Assembly (NCBI RefSeq): GCF_001877035.1
Contig: NZ_CP015756.1
Coordinates: forward strand, 3,277,001-3,341,000
Origin: Clostridium estertheticum subsp. estertheticum
Lineage (GTDB): Bacteria > Bacillota > Clostridia > Clostridiales > Clostridiaceae
DNA: 64,000 nucleotides
Direction: 5' to 3'
The position numbers and the translations under genes are program-made. Position 1 is the stretch's first letter; the number at the start of each line of letters is the position of its first letter. The notes under the pieces are model-generated. The model was not told the origin of the DNA. It ran no database searches and saw only the letters and a program-made list of their open reading frames with translations. Shown here piece by piece: positions 17,070-26,800 of this stretch.

Positions 17070-18371
17070 ATGAAGAAGTTAACTGCAATATTACTTACGT
17101 CACTTTTTTTATTTTATAATATACCAATAAAGGTAAACGCAATAGTAAAATCCCCCCCCTCAGGAATTTCCGCTGATAGTGTAGTTTTACTTGATGCCAC
17201 TACTGGTAAAATACTTTATGAGAAAAATAAGAATTCTGCTTACCCACCAGCATCAACAACTAAGATAATGACTATACTTTTAGTCTTAGAAAAATCTAAT
17301 CTAAACGATGTTGTAACAGTAAGTAAAAATGCATCACTTGCTGATGGCTCTAGCATATACCTAGTTGAGGGTGAAAAAATCACTGTAAGAGAATTGTTAT
17401 ACGGATTAATATTAGCTTCAGCTAATGACTGCGCTGTAGCTCTAGCTGAACATGTAAGTGGTTCCACAGAAAAATTTGCAAAACTTATGAACACTAGAGC
17501 TGATGCTTTAGGTTGCAAAAATACCAATTTTGTAAATCCCAATGGTCTATATAATATAAAGCATAAAACTTCAGCTTACGCTTTATCATTGATTATGCGA
17601 GAACTTATAAAACATCCCCAGTACAAGGTAATTTCAACAACTCCATCATATAAAATGGCGACAACAAATAAATCAAAGATAAGTCGGCCTCTTTGGAATG
17701 AGAATAGGCTAATACATAAAGATGACCCTAACTATTATTCAGGCTGCGAAGGTGGAAAAACAGGCTATACTACTGAATCACAACATTCTTATATTGCCGT
17801 AGCTACAAGAAACGGTCAAAGGCTTATAGTAGCTCTTGTACATGACTCTAAAAAAACTTTTTTCCCAGATAGCAGGAAACTGTTAGATTATGGATTCGAT
17901 AATTTTGAGCTCGCAAAACAATTCAGTAAGAATGATGTTGTATCAAAATTAACCTTAGATGATGGCACAGTACTTCCATTACTTGCATCAAAGGATTTAT
18001 ATATTCTTAAAGCTAAAAACTCAACTTCAAAAGCAACCACTAAAATTTCTCAAAACAAACTAAATCTTCCATCTATCAAAAAAGGCGAATTAGTAAATAC
18101 AGCCGTAATTTCTTATGGTGGGGATACATACCCTCTAGGTTTAACTAGTGGAGTTGACTATACCAAAAAAAGCGTGTCTCTTAAAAATAATATTTCAAGT
18201 AATTCTTTAATAGGTATTAATTCGCTTTCTGGTATTATAAACATAATGAAATATGTCTTTATTGTGTTAGTATTATTAATAGTTTTTTTAAGAATAAGAA
18301 CTCTTAAGCGAAGAAAAGCAAGAAAAAGAACAAATAATTTTATATATAATAGTAGAAATAGAAGATGGTAA
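17070..18371 (+). CDS. D-alanyl-D-alanine carboxypeptidase (PBP5/DacF type)
   Basis: Trims the pentapeptide of peptidoglycan. 433 aa from the ATG at 17070, five bases after TTGGAGG; a TTG seven codons earlier is less likely. Signal peptide about 1-24. Active-site motifs: STTK at 62-65, SAN at 117-119, KTG in GGKTGYT near 230. The second, beta-rich PBP5 domain follows, and the protein ends in a clear transmembrane helix (IMKYVFIVLVLLIVFL) plus a basic tail. Most relatives have an amphipathic anchor; a full C-terminal TM is a variation. Confidence 0.93.
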   Translation: MKKLTAILLTSLFLFYNIPIKVNAIVKSPPSGISADSVVLLDATTGKILYEKNKNSAYPPASTTKIMTILLVLEKSNLNDVVTVSKNASLADGSSIYLVEGEKITVRELLYGLILASANDCAVALAEHVSGSTEKFAKLMNTRADALGCKNTNFVNPNGLYNIKHKTSAYALSLIMRELIKHPQYKVISTTPSYKMATTNKSKISRPLWNENRLIHKDDPNYYSGCEGGKTGYTTESQHSYIAVATRNGQRLIVALVHDSKKTFFPDSRKLLDYGFDNFELAKQFSKNDVVSKLTLDDGTVLPLLASKDLYILKAKNSTSKATTKISQNKLNLPSIKKGELVNTAVISYGGDTYPLGLTSGVDYTKKSVSLKNNISSNSLIGINSLSGIINIMKYVFIVLVLLIVFLRIRTLKRRKARKRTNNFIYNSRNRRW

Positions 18372-18421
18372 AAAAACACCAGATGAGAACTAACTTAATA
18401 GTTTACATTTGGTGTTTTTTT
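18370..18421 (+). terminator. Bidirectional terminator between convergent genes
   Basis: AAAAAACACCA...TTTGGTGTTTTTT pairs over about 11 bp plus an ATG/CAT extension, between the carboxypeptidase gene and the convergent pseudouridine synthase gene. Confidence 0.8.
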
Positions 18422-18438
18422 ATATCTTAATTTCAAAT

Positions 18439-19395
18439 TTATGCTTCAGATTTTAGTTTGCTTATTAAGTTATTTATATCCTCTGGTAGATTTGACTCAA
18501 CTGTAAGCTGCTCACCAGTTCTCGGATGTGGGATGATTAGCTTATAAGCATGTAACGCTTGCCTATCAATGTACTCACTTTCGACTGTTCCATAAAGACT
18601 ATCCCCATAAAGAGGATGACCAATATGACTTAAATGAACACGAATTTGATGTGTTCTACCAGTTTCCAAAGTAACCTTTAATAAATCAGCATTTTTAAAA
18701 GATTTTATAACTTCATAATGAGTTATACTTCTTTGTCCTTCATCACAAACTTCTCTCCTTGCACTATCCTGATTCGGATTCCCAATAGGCAAGTCAATAG
18801 TCCCTGACTTATTTTCCATATTACCATGTGCAACAGCTATATAACTCTTCTCAAAAATTTTATTATTTAAGTCTTTATCATTTGACTCTTTACTACTCAC
18901 ATCTTTGCTTTGCATGTCCCTTGCTAGCGCCATATGTGAATATTGGTTTTTTGCAATTATTATAAGACCTGAAGTATCCATATCTAACCTACTCACCAGT
19001 CTAACAATGCATTTTTCATTTTTTTCTTTAAAATAATATAAAACTCCATTAGCAAGAGTTCCACTCGGATATCCATGAGTTGGATGAACAACTATGCCTG
19101 GCCTCTTATTTATAATGATAAGGTCTATATCCTCATATGCCACATCTATTTCCATTTTCTCTGGTTCAATATTCTGATGTTCATCTGTCTTCATATCAAT
19201 ATCTATTACATCATCTGAGCTTATTCTATGATTCAACTTGGCCACGTTATTGTTAACCCTTATTTTCCCAGTAAGGCCTGAGCTTTTTATAAATCTACCA
19301 GATAAATTCTCCGTATACTTTAAATAATCTCTCAATTTTTCATCTTTGATATTTGCGCCAACTACATAAGTTAACTTATTATCAAGCAATTGCAA
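18439..19395 (-). CDS. RluA/RluD-family pseudouridine synthase
   Basis: Modifies uridine in 23S rRNA or tRNA. 318 aa: N-terminal S4-like RNA-binding part (about 1-85), then the catalytic domain with the motif RLDMDTSGLIIIAK, where the Asp is the nucleophile, and later TGRTHQIRVHLSHIGHPLYGD. The start is a TTG at 19395 inside the 3' end of ridA (14-bp overlap), with no strong ribosome site, so translation may be coupled. Which of RluB/RluD targets it modifies cannot be read from the sequence. Confidence 0.92.
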   Translation of the reverse strand: MQLLDNKLTYVVGANIKDEKLRDYLKYTENLSGRFIKSSGLTGKIRVNNNVAKLNHRISSDDVIDIDMKTDEHQNIEPEKMEIDVAYEDIDLIIINKRPGIVVHPTHGYPSGTLANGVLYYFKEKNEKCIVRLVSRLDMDTSGLIIIAKNQYSHMALARDMQSKDVSSKESNDKDLNNKIFEKSYIAVAHGNMENKSGTIDLPIGNPNQDSARREVCDEGQRSITHYEVIKSFKNADLLKVTLETGRTHQIRVHLSHIGHPLYGDSLYGTVESEYIDRQALHAYKLIIPHPRTGEQLTVESNLPEDINNLISKLKSEA

Positions 19396-19762
19396 TTACT
19401 TCTATTTCTACTAACGCATCTTTAGGAAGTTTCCCTGCTTGAATGCAAGATCTAGCTGGTGGATTTGTTGTAAAGTATTTTGAATATATTTCATTCATTT
19501 GTGCAAAATCATCCATATCTTTTAAGAAAACTAAAGTTTTTACCACCTTGTCTAAACTAGACCCGGCTTCTTCTAATATGGCTTTTACATTATCTAAAGA
19601 TTGTGCTGTAGCCTTTTTTATATCATCGTTTATAAATTCTCCAGTCACTGGATTTATTGCTAATTGTCCTGAAGTATATAATACATTTCCTACCTTAACT
19701 GCCTGAGAATAAGGCCCAAGAGCCGCTGGTGCATTATTTGTGTTTATAATATTTTTTTCCAT
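19382..19762 (-). CDS. ridA: RidA-family enamine/imine deaminase
   Basis: Hydrolyses reactive 2-aminoacrylate-type enamines made by PLP enzymes. 126 aa, full length. Conserved pieces: APAALGPYSQAVKVGN, YTSGQLAINPVTGE, the arginine in NPPARSCIQAGKLPKDALVEIE. Trimeric cytosolic enzyme in the family. AGGAGG precedes the ATG. Coupled to the pseudouridine synthase gene by a 14-bp overlap. Confidence 0.95.
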   Translation of the reverse strand: MEKNIINTNNAPAALGPYSQAVKVGNVLYTSGQLAINPVTGEFINDDIKKATAQSLDNVKAILEEAGSSLDKVVKTLVFLKDMDDFAQMNEIYSKYFTTNPPARSCIQAGKLPKDALVEIEVIAIA

Positions 19763-19789
19763 TTTTCTCCTCCTAATAATTTTATATTA

Positions 19790-21046
19790 TTAATGCATTA
19801 GTTCGTGGTCATCACCTAACGTAACTACTACATCAAAACTTTTATTACTTGATGATAAGAACTCAATATTATCAATTTTAAAATCGGTTTGTAGCTTCGC
19901 CTTCATATCTTCACTACCATTGTATACTACAATTTTACTTTTTACAGTAGCTTTACCTGTTTGTGTTTTTGCTTCATTATACCCCTTTTCCACTAGGTAT
20001 GTTGAAAAATCCTTAGCCAAGCCTGTTTTTTTTGTACCATTAATCACCTTTATCTTAAGATTTGACTTGTTAACAACCTGAGCTTTATTATCACTTAGCT
20101 CTGAAATAACCTTTTTATTTAGTGCTTCATCATATACTACATATGATACACCTTTTATAGATTTCTCCGCGCCTTTAAGTGTCTCCATAGAAAGGTTATC
20201 ATTACCAATACTAGCAAATATGTATCCAAACTTACATATCTCACTAGCATCCATATTAGTTTCTATAGCACTTTTAACCGCAGTTAAAACACTTGGAACC
20301 TTAAATATTATAAATGGACTTTTTACTTTTTCCATAACCTTTGAGATAAATATATGTTGATTTTCTATTCTTCCTAAATCACCATTCGCCAAACCTGAAC
20401 CATCAGTGTTTTTTCTCCACCTGAAAAATTCCTCAGCTTTTTTTCCATCCAAATGAACTAGACCTTTTTTGAAATGAATGCTGAGGTCTTGCGTAGGGTC
20501 ATCATAATCCATTTTTCTTGTTATGTTAATATCAACACCACCAATAGCATCAATCAATTTATCAAAGCCTTTATAATTAACTTTTGCATAGTAGTTTATT
20601 TTAACACCTATTAATTTTTGTACAGCAGCTACTGCAGAAGTCACGCCACCAATAGCATGTGCTGCATTAATCTTCTGATTTCTACCATTTATAGTTATTA
20701 ACGTATCTCTAGGAATAGATACCATACTAATTTTTTTATCACTTGCATTATAATGCACTAATATCATTGTATCTGTTCTCTTAGGATCATTAGAATTTGT
20801 TGAACCAGCCGTCCCTACATCTACACCCATAACCAGTATGTTACAAGATTTTCCACTTGTCTGAATCCTTGTTATATCATCATTATTTAATTTTGATGAT
20901 AAATCTACTGCAGTATCATTAAACCCAGATAAGTATAAATAAAGTCCTCCAGAAACTAGCACAAGAATTGCCACCAAAAGAGCAGTGGTTTTAATGGCAA
21001 ATCTTTTATAATTGATTATTTTTCTTTGTTTTTTATTATTACTCAT
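19790..21046 (-). CDS. LytR-CpsA-Psr (LCP) family cell wall polymer ligase
   Basis: Transfers teichoic acid or other polymers from lipid carrier to peptidoglycan. 418 aa from the ATG at 21046 (GGAG five bases upstream; the GTG at 21067 is less likely). N-terminal TM about 18-38. LCP core has VMGVDVG, the Asp and Arg residues of RTDTMILVH, IPRDT, and later FFRWRKN. A C-terminal LytR_C domain (about 320-418) follows. Its start overlaps the end of yqeK by 8 bp. In many clostridia rsfS is next; here ridA is. Confidence 0.93.
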   Translation of the reverse strand: MSNNKKQRKIINYKRFAIKTTALLVAILVLVSGGLYLYLSGFNDTAVDLSSKLNNDDITRIQTSGKSCNILVMGVDVGTAGSTNSNDPKRTDTMILVHYNASDKKISMVSIPRDTLITINGRNQKINAAHAIGGVTSAVAAVQKLIGVKINYYAKVNYKGFDKLIDAIGGVDINITRKMDYDDPTQDLSIHFKKGLVHLDGKKAEEFFRWRKNTDGSGLANGDLGRIENQHIFISKVMEKVKSPFIIFKVPSVLTAVKSAIETNMDASEICKFGYIFASIGNDNLSMETLKGAEKSIKGVSYVVYDEALNKKVISELSDNKAQVVNKSNLKIKVINGTKKTGLAKDFSTYLVEKGYNEAKTQTGKATVKSKIVVYNGSEDMKAKLQTDFKIDNIEFLSSSNKSFDVVVTLGDDHELMH

Positions 21047-21623
21047 CTTTTCTCCTACTCTTTTCACTTAATAAATAATTTCTTGCGTAAATTGTATCTA
21101 TATGCAATAATCGTTTTTGACTTATAACATATTTTATAGTATTCTCCAAACACAATATTACTGCAACATCCAGATTCACCTTACTTAACCTTCTTACCTC
21201 GTCTTTACCATTAAATGTCCTTAATGGCTCAATGTAATCTGATATAAATATTATCTTTTCTAAAATACTCATATCTCTTCTTCCAGTAGTATGATACTTA
21301 ATAGAATTTAAAATATCCTTATCGTGAATTTCCATTACGTCTCTTGCTATTATACTTCCCACTAGTCCATGAATGATTTGTGGGCTTTGTCTGCTTACTT
21401 CATCGAGCTCTATATTATGGTCCGTAGCCATTTTTATAAGTTGCTCATCCGCCAAATTCTTAGCGCAATCATGAACTAATCCTGCAATCCGTGCTTTTTC
21501 TATATTTTGCCCATATATAGTTGCGAGTTCTATTGCAGTTTTACTAACGCTTACACTGTGTTTAAATCTACTTTCTTTTAAATTTTTCTTTATATAATCA
21601 AGTATTTCCTTTTCATTCCACAT
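21039..21623 (-). CDS. yqeK: YqeK-type HD-domain diadenosine tetraphosphatase
   Basis: Symmetrical Ap4A hydrolase with di-iron HD site (family knowledge). 194 aa. His of RFKHSVSVSKTA, HDCAK near residue 49, IIHGLVGSIIA, and the D of IIFISDYIEP give the metal ligands. Gene order nadD-yqeK-LCP is the conserved Firmicute cluster. GGGGTGGGG lies before the ATG. Confidence 0.93.
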   Translation of the reverse strand: MWNEKEILDYIKKNLKESRFKHSVSVSKTAIELATIYGQNIEKARIAGLVHDCAKNLADEQLIKMATDHNIELDEVSRQSPQIIHGLVGSIIARDVMEIHDKDILNSIKYHTTGRRDMSILEKIIFISDYIEPLRTFNGKDEVRRLSKVNLDVAVILCLENTIKYVISQKRLLHIDTIYARNYLLSEKSRRKDE

Positions 21624-21714
21624 TTAAGCCCCACCCCCTACTATTACTTTACCACAGAAAAAAAATTATGCACACATTTTATAAATAAATTTTACTTTTA
21701 TGTAAAATTAAAGC

Positions 21715-22314
21715 TTATCTATATAATTTAAGCTTCTCAACTATTTTCTCTACACCTTTAGGTAAAAGATAATTAATATTCCTACCTTCTTTTATACTTT
21801 CTCTAATACTTGTTGATGATATATCTATAATTGGCATATCAAGAAAAATTATTTTATTATGATATTTACTCTCTAGGGACTTTTTCTGTTTAAGTATTTT
21901 TTCTAATGCAAATCCTGCCCTATTATAAACCACTAGCCGACAACCATTTAGAAGTCTATCTACATTCTTCCAATTATCTAGATCTATCAAACTATCTGCA
22001 CCAATCAAAAAGTACCATTCAGTATTAGATTGCATATTACTAAAAAGTTCAATAGTTTCATATGTATAACTATTTTCTTTTTTATTTATTTCATAATCAC
22101 TTATTTCAAAGTTAATCTCACCTTCTATTGCCTTATTAACTAAATCATATCTGATTTTAGAATCTGTAATTTGTTTGTTTAGCTTATTTGGTGGATTTCC
22201 TGCTGGCATAAATAGAATCTTGTCTAGTTTTAAACTATATAATGCTTCATAGGCAATATGAATGTGACCTATGTGAATTGGATCAAAAGTACCTCCAAAA
22301 ATGGCCTTTTTCAT
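21715..22314 (-). CDS. nadD: Nicotinate-nucleotide adenylyltransferase
   Basis: Makes deamido-NAD from nicotinate mononucleotide and ATP. 199 aa. Nucleotidyltransferase motif GGTFDPIHIGHI at 7-18 and the C-terminal ISSTSIRE motif are clear. GAAGGTG precedes the ATG. Part of the obgE-yhbY-nadD-yqeK cluster; a terminator separates it from yhbY, so it probably has its own promoter. Confidence 0.97.
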   Translation of the reverse strand: MKKAIFGGTFDPIHIGHIHIAYEALYSLKLDKILFMPAGNPPNKLNKQITDSKIRYDLVNKAIEGEINFEISDYEINKKENSYTYETIELFSNMQSNTEWYFLIGADSLIDLDNWKNVDRLLNGCRLVVYNRAGFALEKILKQKKSLESKYHNKIIFLDMPIIDISSTSIRESIKEGRNINYLLPKGVEKIVEKLKLYR

Positions 22315-22388
22315 TGTAACACCTTCTTTATATTATAATAGGACAATTTAACTAAAACAATAAAAAGTTTTCAACTTTGCATAGAAGA

Positions 22389-22414
22389 AAAAGCATGTAA
22401 CATTACATGCTTTT
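22389..22414 (-). terminator. Terminator after yhbY
   Basis: AAAAGCATGTAA pairs with TTACATGCTTTT (12 bp) around a 2-nt gap; T residues follow on the minus strand. The stem starts at the yhbY stop codon. Confidence 0.85.
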
Positions 22415-22703
22415 ATGGTAATTCTATTATAGGTTTTTTTATAGACCTTTTGTACAATACACATTTGCTACCAATGCTTTGAACTGCCTCAGCACCTATA
22501 GATTCGCAAATTATATCAGAAGCTTCTCTAGCAGTTAACCCACTATTGTTTAAAACCTTAATTTTAATAATTTCTCTAGATTCTAAGGCCTCTTCTATTT
22601 GCTTTAAAAAATTTTGTTCTATTCCAGCTTTTCCAAGCTGAAACAATGGTTGCAATTTATTGCCAAAAGTTCTTAAGTAACTTCTTTGCTTACTTGTAAT
22701 CAT
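22413..22703 (-). CDS. yhbY: YhbY-family CRM-domain RNA-binding protein
   Basis: Ribosome assembly factor with a CRM domain. 96 aa. Starts MITSKQRSYLRTFGNKLQP and carries the GKAGI loop (QLGKAGIEQNF) that resembles the KH GxxG loop. Located between obgE and nadD as in other Firmicutes. GGAGG precedes the ATG. Confidence 0.93.
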   Translation of the reverse strand: MITSKQRSYLRTFGNKLQPLFQLGKAGIEQNFLKQIEEALESREIIKIKVLNNSGLTAREASDIICESIGAEAVQSIGSKCVLYKRSIKKPIIELP

Positions 22704-22745
22704 AATATCCTCCTACATGCCTTCTTAAAAAATACTAATTATCTT

Positions 22746-24029
22746 TTATTCTAAATATTCAAATTCAAAGTTTTGTAATCTTACTAAATCACCGTCTTTA
22801 ATTCCTTTTTCAACTAAAGTACCAAAAACTCCCTTATTCTTCAAAACTTTATGAAAATATTTAAGAGAATCAGGTTCGTTTATATTAACTGCACTTAGTA
22901 ATCTATCAACAAAAGTTCCTTCAACAACAAAAGTCCCTTGAGAATCTTTCTCTACAGTGTATGTAAATCTCTTTTCCTCTATTACGAATTTTTCTTCATC
23001 ATTTATTACTAGTTCCGTAACTGGAATAGTAGATAATATTCTGGCCGCTTCTTTCATCAAAGCTTCTACACCTTGACTTGTAGCTGCAGATATTTTGAAT
23101 ATTTTACTATCGTCGTATCCTAATTCATTTAATCTTTTCTTAAAGTTCTCAAACACTTCATCATCGAAAAGTAAATCACTTTTATTTGCAGCTATTATTT
23201 GAGGTCTATCCCATAATTTAACACTATATTTTTTAAGTTCGTTATTTATTTTTATAAAGTCCTCTATAGGATCTCTACCTTCGATACCCGAAATATCAAC
23301 CACATGGATAAGCATTCTAGTTCTCTCAATATGTCTTAAGAATCCTATTCCAAGACCTACGCCTTCAGCTGCGCCTTCAATTATTCCTGGAATATCAGCC
23401 ATAACAAAATGCTGCGCTCCCTTAACACTTACTACTCCTAAATTTGGTTTTAAAGTTGTAAAGTGATAATTAGCAATCTTAGGTCTTGCTTTTGATACTA
23501 CTGACAATAATGTTGACTTTCCAACATTTGGGAAACCCAATAAACCAACATCAGCTAAAATCTTAAGCTCCAGCTTAATCCATCGTTCTTCCCCTGGCAT
23601 ACCTGGTTCAGAAAAATTAGGAGCTTGCCTTGTAGGTGTACAAAATTTAACGTTACCTTTTCCGCCTTTTCCAGCTTTACAAACCCTAAAAGTTTCACCA
23701 TCATGAGCTAAATCATACATTATTTTATTTGTTTCCAGATCACGTACAATAGTCCCCATGGGAACTTTAACATACAAATCTTCTCCAGCTTTTCCATAAC
23801 ACTTAGAGCCAGAACCACCTACTCCATTTTTAGCTACGAATTTTCTTGCATATGAAAAATCTAATAATGTAGTCATACTAGCATCAACTACAAATATTAC
23901 ATCTCCACCGTCTCCACCATCTCCACCATCCGGTCCACCGAGAGGTATATACTTTTCTGTTCTAAACGAAACAGCTCCATTACCACCGTTTCCTGATTTT
24001 ACAAAAATCCTGGCTGTATCAATAAACAT
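22746..24029 (-). CDS. obgE: GTPase ObgE/CgtA
   Basis: Essential ribosome-associated GTPase. 427 aa from the ATG at 24029, preceded by AAGGTG; a GTG three codons upstream is also in frame. Domains in order: glycine-rich Obg fold (1-158, [10 protein letters not shown]), G domain with [18 protein letters not shown] and NKSDL, and the C-terminal OCT domain (about 345-427). Shares a conserved cluster with rpmA and rplU. Confidence 0.97.
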   Translation of the reverse strand: MFIDTARIFVKSGNGGNGAVSFRTEKYIPLGGPDGGDGGDGGDVIFVVDASMTTLLDFSYARKFVAKNGVGGSGSKCYGKAGEDLYVKVPMGTIVRDLETNKIMYDLAHDGETFRVCKAGKGGKGNVKFCTPTRQAPNFSEPGMPGEERWIKLELKILADVGLLGFPNVGKSTLLSVVSKARPKIANYHFTTLKPNLGVVSVKGAQHFVMADIPGIIEGAAEGVGLGIGFLRHIERTRMLIHVVDISGIEGRDPIEDFIKINNELKKYSVKLWDRPQIIAANKSDLLFDDEVFENFKKRLNELGYDDSKIFKISAATSQGVEALMKEAARILSTIPVTELVINDEEKFVIEEKRFTYTVEKDSQGTFVVEGTFVDRLLSAVNINEPDSLKYFHKVLKNKGVFGTLVEKGIKDGDLVRLQNFEFEYLE

Positions 24030-24216
24030 ATATTTCACCTTACCTTACCGCATTTTCAATTTTTTATCTTGTTTAATTTTAATAAAAATTTTATTATTAT
24101 CAAAATAACATATATAAATTTCTAAACTTATATTTATATGTTGCCATTTATCTCTGTTTTCTATGTAAAATTATATTTCTAATTTATTAATTTATATTCT
24201 CCAAAAGAGAATTTTA

Positions 24217-24240
24217 AAAAAGCACCCTTTAAGGGTGCCT
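24217..24240 (-). terminator. Terminator after rpmA
   Basis: On the minus strand GGCACCCTT-AAA-GGGTGC followed by TTTTTT, directly after the rpmA stop. It ends the rplU-prp-rpmA transcript; obgE must then have its own promoter or be read through. Confidence 0.85.
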
Positions 24241-24244
24241 TAAA

Positions 24245-24553
24245 TTATTCAGCAATAGACATTTCTTCTTCTTCAACAACAGGATAAACGCTTGCTTTTT
24301 TCTTCATTTTTCCCATTCTTTCGAATTTTACTATTCCACTAATTTTAGCGAAAAGAGTATCATCTCCACCTATTCCAACATTGTTTCCTGGGTGAATTTT
24401 TGTTCCTCTTTGTCTTACTAAAATATTACCTGCAAGAACGAATTGTCCATCTGCACGTTTAGCTCCAAGTCTTTTAGATTCACTGTCTCTACCATTTCTT
24501 GTACTACCTACTCCTTTTTTATGAGCAAATAATTGTAGGTTCATAACTAACAT
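24245..24553 (-). CDS. rpmA: 50S ribosomal protein L27 with Prp-cleaved N-terminal extension
   Basis: bL27, near the peptidyl transferase centre. 102 aa. The N-terminus [14 protein letters not shown] contains the NLQLFA sequence that precedes the mature HKKG start; in Firmicutes the protease Prp removes this part. The prp gene is directly upstream. The C-terminus ends in an acidic tail (EEEEM). ATG at 24553 follows GGAGGTG. Confidence 0.96.
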   Translation of the reverse strand: MLVMNLQLFAHKKGVGSTRNGRDSESKRLGAKRADGQFVLAGNILVRQRGTKIHPGNNVGIGGDDTLFAKISGIVKFERMGKMKKKASVYPVVEEEEMSIAE

Positions 24554-24557
24554 AGCC

Positions 24558-24890
24558 TTACACCTCCTCTATTTCCACTTTTATATATTTACCATAAGTA
24601 ATTTCTACACTTTTAAGTCCAAGTATCATTGTTTCAAGTAAAACTTGACATCTTTCAATATCTTTTAGAGTTTGACCTTCTAAATTTAAATTTAAAAATC
24701 CATCATCTATATCATACTTTACCTTAATTTTCAAAACTTCCTCAATCCCAATAATAGTAGTTTGAGAAATTGCTGAAATAGCACTACAAATTAAATCAAC
24801 TTCCAACTGTTTTTCTTTAGGCATTGCATGACCTTTTATTTTAAAAGAAACTATTTTACCAAGACTTCGAACAAATCCAACTTTAACCAC
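24558..24890 (-). CDS. prp: Ribosomal-processing cysteine protease Prp
   Basis: Cleaves the N-terminal extension of ribosomal protein L27. 110 aa. Catalytic pair visible as His in KGHAMP (about residue 21) and Cys in [11 protein letters not shown] (about residue 34). It lies between rplU and rpmA with gaps of 2 and 4 bp, the conserved arrangement. Confidence 0.94.
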   Translation of the reverse strand: MVKVGFVRSLGKIVSFKIKGHAMPKEKQLEVDLICSAISAISQTTIIGIEEVLKIKVKYDIDDGFLNLNLEGQTLKDIERCQVLLETMILGLKSVEITYGKYIKVEIEEV

Positions 24891-24892
24891 GA

Positions 24893-25204
24893 CTAAGCTT
24901 CTATCTTCTCGATTTGAATCTTAGTATATGATTGTCTATGTCCTTGTTTCTTTCTATAATCTAACTTTCTCTTAAATTTGAAAACTATAATCTTTTTAGC
25001 TTTTCCTTGTGCTAATACTTTAGCAACAACTTTAGCTCCTTCAACTACAGGTTTTCCAACTATCAAACCATCTTCCTTACCTACTGCAAGAACTTCATTT
25101 AACTCAATTGTTGTTTCAACTTCAGCATTCAATTTTTCAACGAATAAAACGTCTCCTTCTTGAACTCTGTATTGTTTTCCACCAGTTACTACAACTGCGT
25201 ACAT
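24893..25204 (-). CDS. rplU: 50S ribosomal protein L21
   Basis: bL21, 103 aa, starting [18 protein letters not shown]. The ATG at 25204 is six bases after AAGGAGGTG; an upstream in-frame extension of 14 codons lies inside the leader RNA and is not used. C-terminus has [14 protein letters not shown], typical of the family. First gene of rplU-prp-rpmA. Confidence 0.97.
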   Translation of the reverse strand: MYAVVVTGGKQYRVQEGDVLFVEKLNAEVETTIELNEVLAVGKEDGLIVGKPVVEGAKVVAKVLAQGKAKKIIVFKFKRKLDYRKKQGHRQSYTKIQIEKIEA

Positions 25205-25297
25205 AAAATACACCTCCTTGATCCAGTCTCGCCATCCCAGGTACATACCTAATAATAAAGTATGTTTACAACCTTACGTGTGCGGTCTACAAAGGAC
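25205..25297 (-). ncRNA. Ribosomal L21-type leader RNA
   Basis: The leader of rplU is about 90 nt and unusually rich in G and C for this genome. It contains paired blocks (GGTATGTACC region, GATGGCGAGACTGGATC region) and ends in the ribosome site. Position and sequence style match the L21 leader described upstream of rplU in low-GC Firmicutes; probable autoregulation by L21 is inference. Confidence 0.65.
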
Positions 25298-25326
25298 ATT
25301 TTAACATATAAGAACATGTTTGTAAA
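25298..25326 (-). promoter_or_regulatory. rplU promoter
   Basis: Minus strand TTTACA (25326-25321), 17 bp, TAAAAT (25303-25298). It places the start just ahead of the L21-type leader. Confidence 0.75.
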
Positions 25327-25332
25327 GTATAT

Positions 25333-26775
25333 TTACCCATATATCTTATATGTTTGCAAATTTCTTATTTGATTTGCAAAAATTAGCGATTCTACCTTAA
25401 ATTTATCCAAATGAGGAATAAAGTTTACATAAATTTTATTTTCTATAGCCCCTATTTGCCTTGCAAATTCTAAAACATTGTCCATGATATCTTTCTTATA
25501 AACTTCACCAATTTCAATATATATGTCTAATAAAACCTGTTCACTGTTAATCTTAAAAATTTCATTTCTAATTAAAAATTGCATATAAGCTAATTTAACC
25601 CTACTACTCTTCCCACCGCAGACCGTGCAAGGTTCCTCAATAAATTCATATATAGACTTACCTCGCCTCCTCCTTGCAATCTGCACTAGGTTAAGTTCTG
25701 TAAATGGATAAACAACCGTCTTATTTTTATCGTCGCCGAATCCATCTCTTAGAACGCTTAATATGCTTTTTCTAACATCTGGGTCATCAGTATCAATAAA
25801 ATCTATTATAATGATTCCACTAAGATTTCGAAGTCTTATCTGCCTTGCTATTTCTGATGCTGCCTCAATATTAGTAGTTTGTGCAGTTTTTTGAAGTGAA
25901 CGACTTTTTATATTTTTCCCTGAATTAATATCAATTACATACATTGCCTCAGTTTTATCAATAACAATATTTCCACCACATTTTAGTATAATCCTGTGAT
26001 TTCGTAGACTAAGTAACTCTTTTTCTATTCCATAATAATCGAATAACATCCTACTCTCATTATGAAGTTCAACCTTTACATCAATGTCAGATCTAGTCTG
26101 CGTATTTTTTCTCGTATACTCAAAATCACTTTCATTATTCAATACTATTTTAAAAGTATTTTTATCTAAAATATCACGCAGTGTTCTATTTAGAGCCCCT
26201 GCATTACTAAATAACAAAATAGGGTTTCTTGAATACTCAGAACGTTTAATAAGGTTCTTATATATCTCATATAAAGCTTCAACTTCATCATTTAAAGTAT
26301 TGATATCAACCTGTGCAGCATTAGTTCTAATCATTACCCCAATATCCTTTGGTTTAATTAATGACCTTTCAACCAATGCCTCAAAATCTTTATTATTTAT
26401 TTTTTTTGAAAAACTAATATTTTTATTCATATTAACAACAACGCAGTAAGTACCAGGGATACCAAAAGCACTAGTGACTTTTGCCCCTTTTTTATCTATT
26501 GCCTCTTTTAAAACTTCAACTATAAGTTCGTCACCTTTTTTTATCTTGGTATTATGAAACTTTTCATCAAGATACATATAACAATCTTTATTATGACCAA
26601 TATCTATAAAAGCACACTTAATTGCTGGAACAATATTTTTTACTACACCTTTATATATTTCTCCTGGAACTGGTCCACTATTCTCTTCCTCTATAAAACA
26701 TTCCTTTAGTTTGTTGTTTTCCTTTATTGCTATCCTCAAAATCTCTTCTTGTCTTTCGATATATATTTCTTTCAT
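25333..26775 (-). CDS. rng: Ribonuclease E/G family protein (RNase G)
   Basis: Endoribonuclease of rRNA and mRNA processing. 480 aa. S1 domain near 35-120 (GEIYKGVVKNIVPAIKCAFIDIG), RNase H-like/DNase I-like core with the Asp residues of MYVIDINSGK and IIIIDFIDTDD, and the zinc-link CTVCGG near 405. RNase G length, no RNase E C-terminal scaffold. Between the radical SAM pair and rplU, a standard clostridial order. Confidence 0.94.
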   Translation of the reverse strand: MKEIYIERQEEILRIAIKENNKLKECFIEEENSGPVPGEIYKGVVKNIVPAIKCAFIDIGHNKDCYMYLDEKFHNTKIKKGDELIVEVLKEAIDKKGAKVTSAFGIPGTYCVVVNMNKNISFSKKINNKDFEALVERSLIKPKDIGVMIRTNAAQVDINTLNDEVEALYEIYKNLIKRSEYSRNPILLFSNAGALNRTLRDILDKNTFKIVLNNESDFEYTRKNTQTRSDIDVKVELHNESRMLFDYYGIEKELLSLRNHRIILKCGGNIVIDKTEAMYVIDINSGKNIKSRSLQKTAQTTNIEAASEIARQIRLRNLSGIIIIDFIDTDDPDVRKSILSVLRDGFGDDKNKTVVYPFTELNLVQIARRRRGKSIYEFIEEPCTVCGGKSSRVKLAYMQFLIRNEIFKINSEQVLLDIYIEIGEVYKKDIMDNVLEFARQIGAIENKIYVNFIPHLDKFKVESLIFANQIRNLQTYKIYG

Positions 26776-26800
26776 TTTGATCCACTCCTATTATACTATT

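Noticed and set aside
24893-25246. Longer rplU starting at 25246
   Set aside because: The extension lies in the leader RNA and upstream of the strong AAGGAGGTG site.
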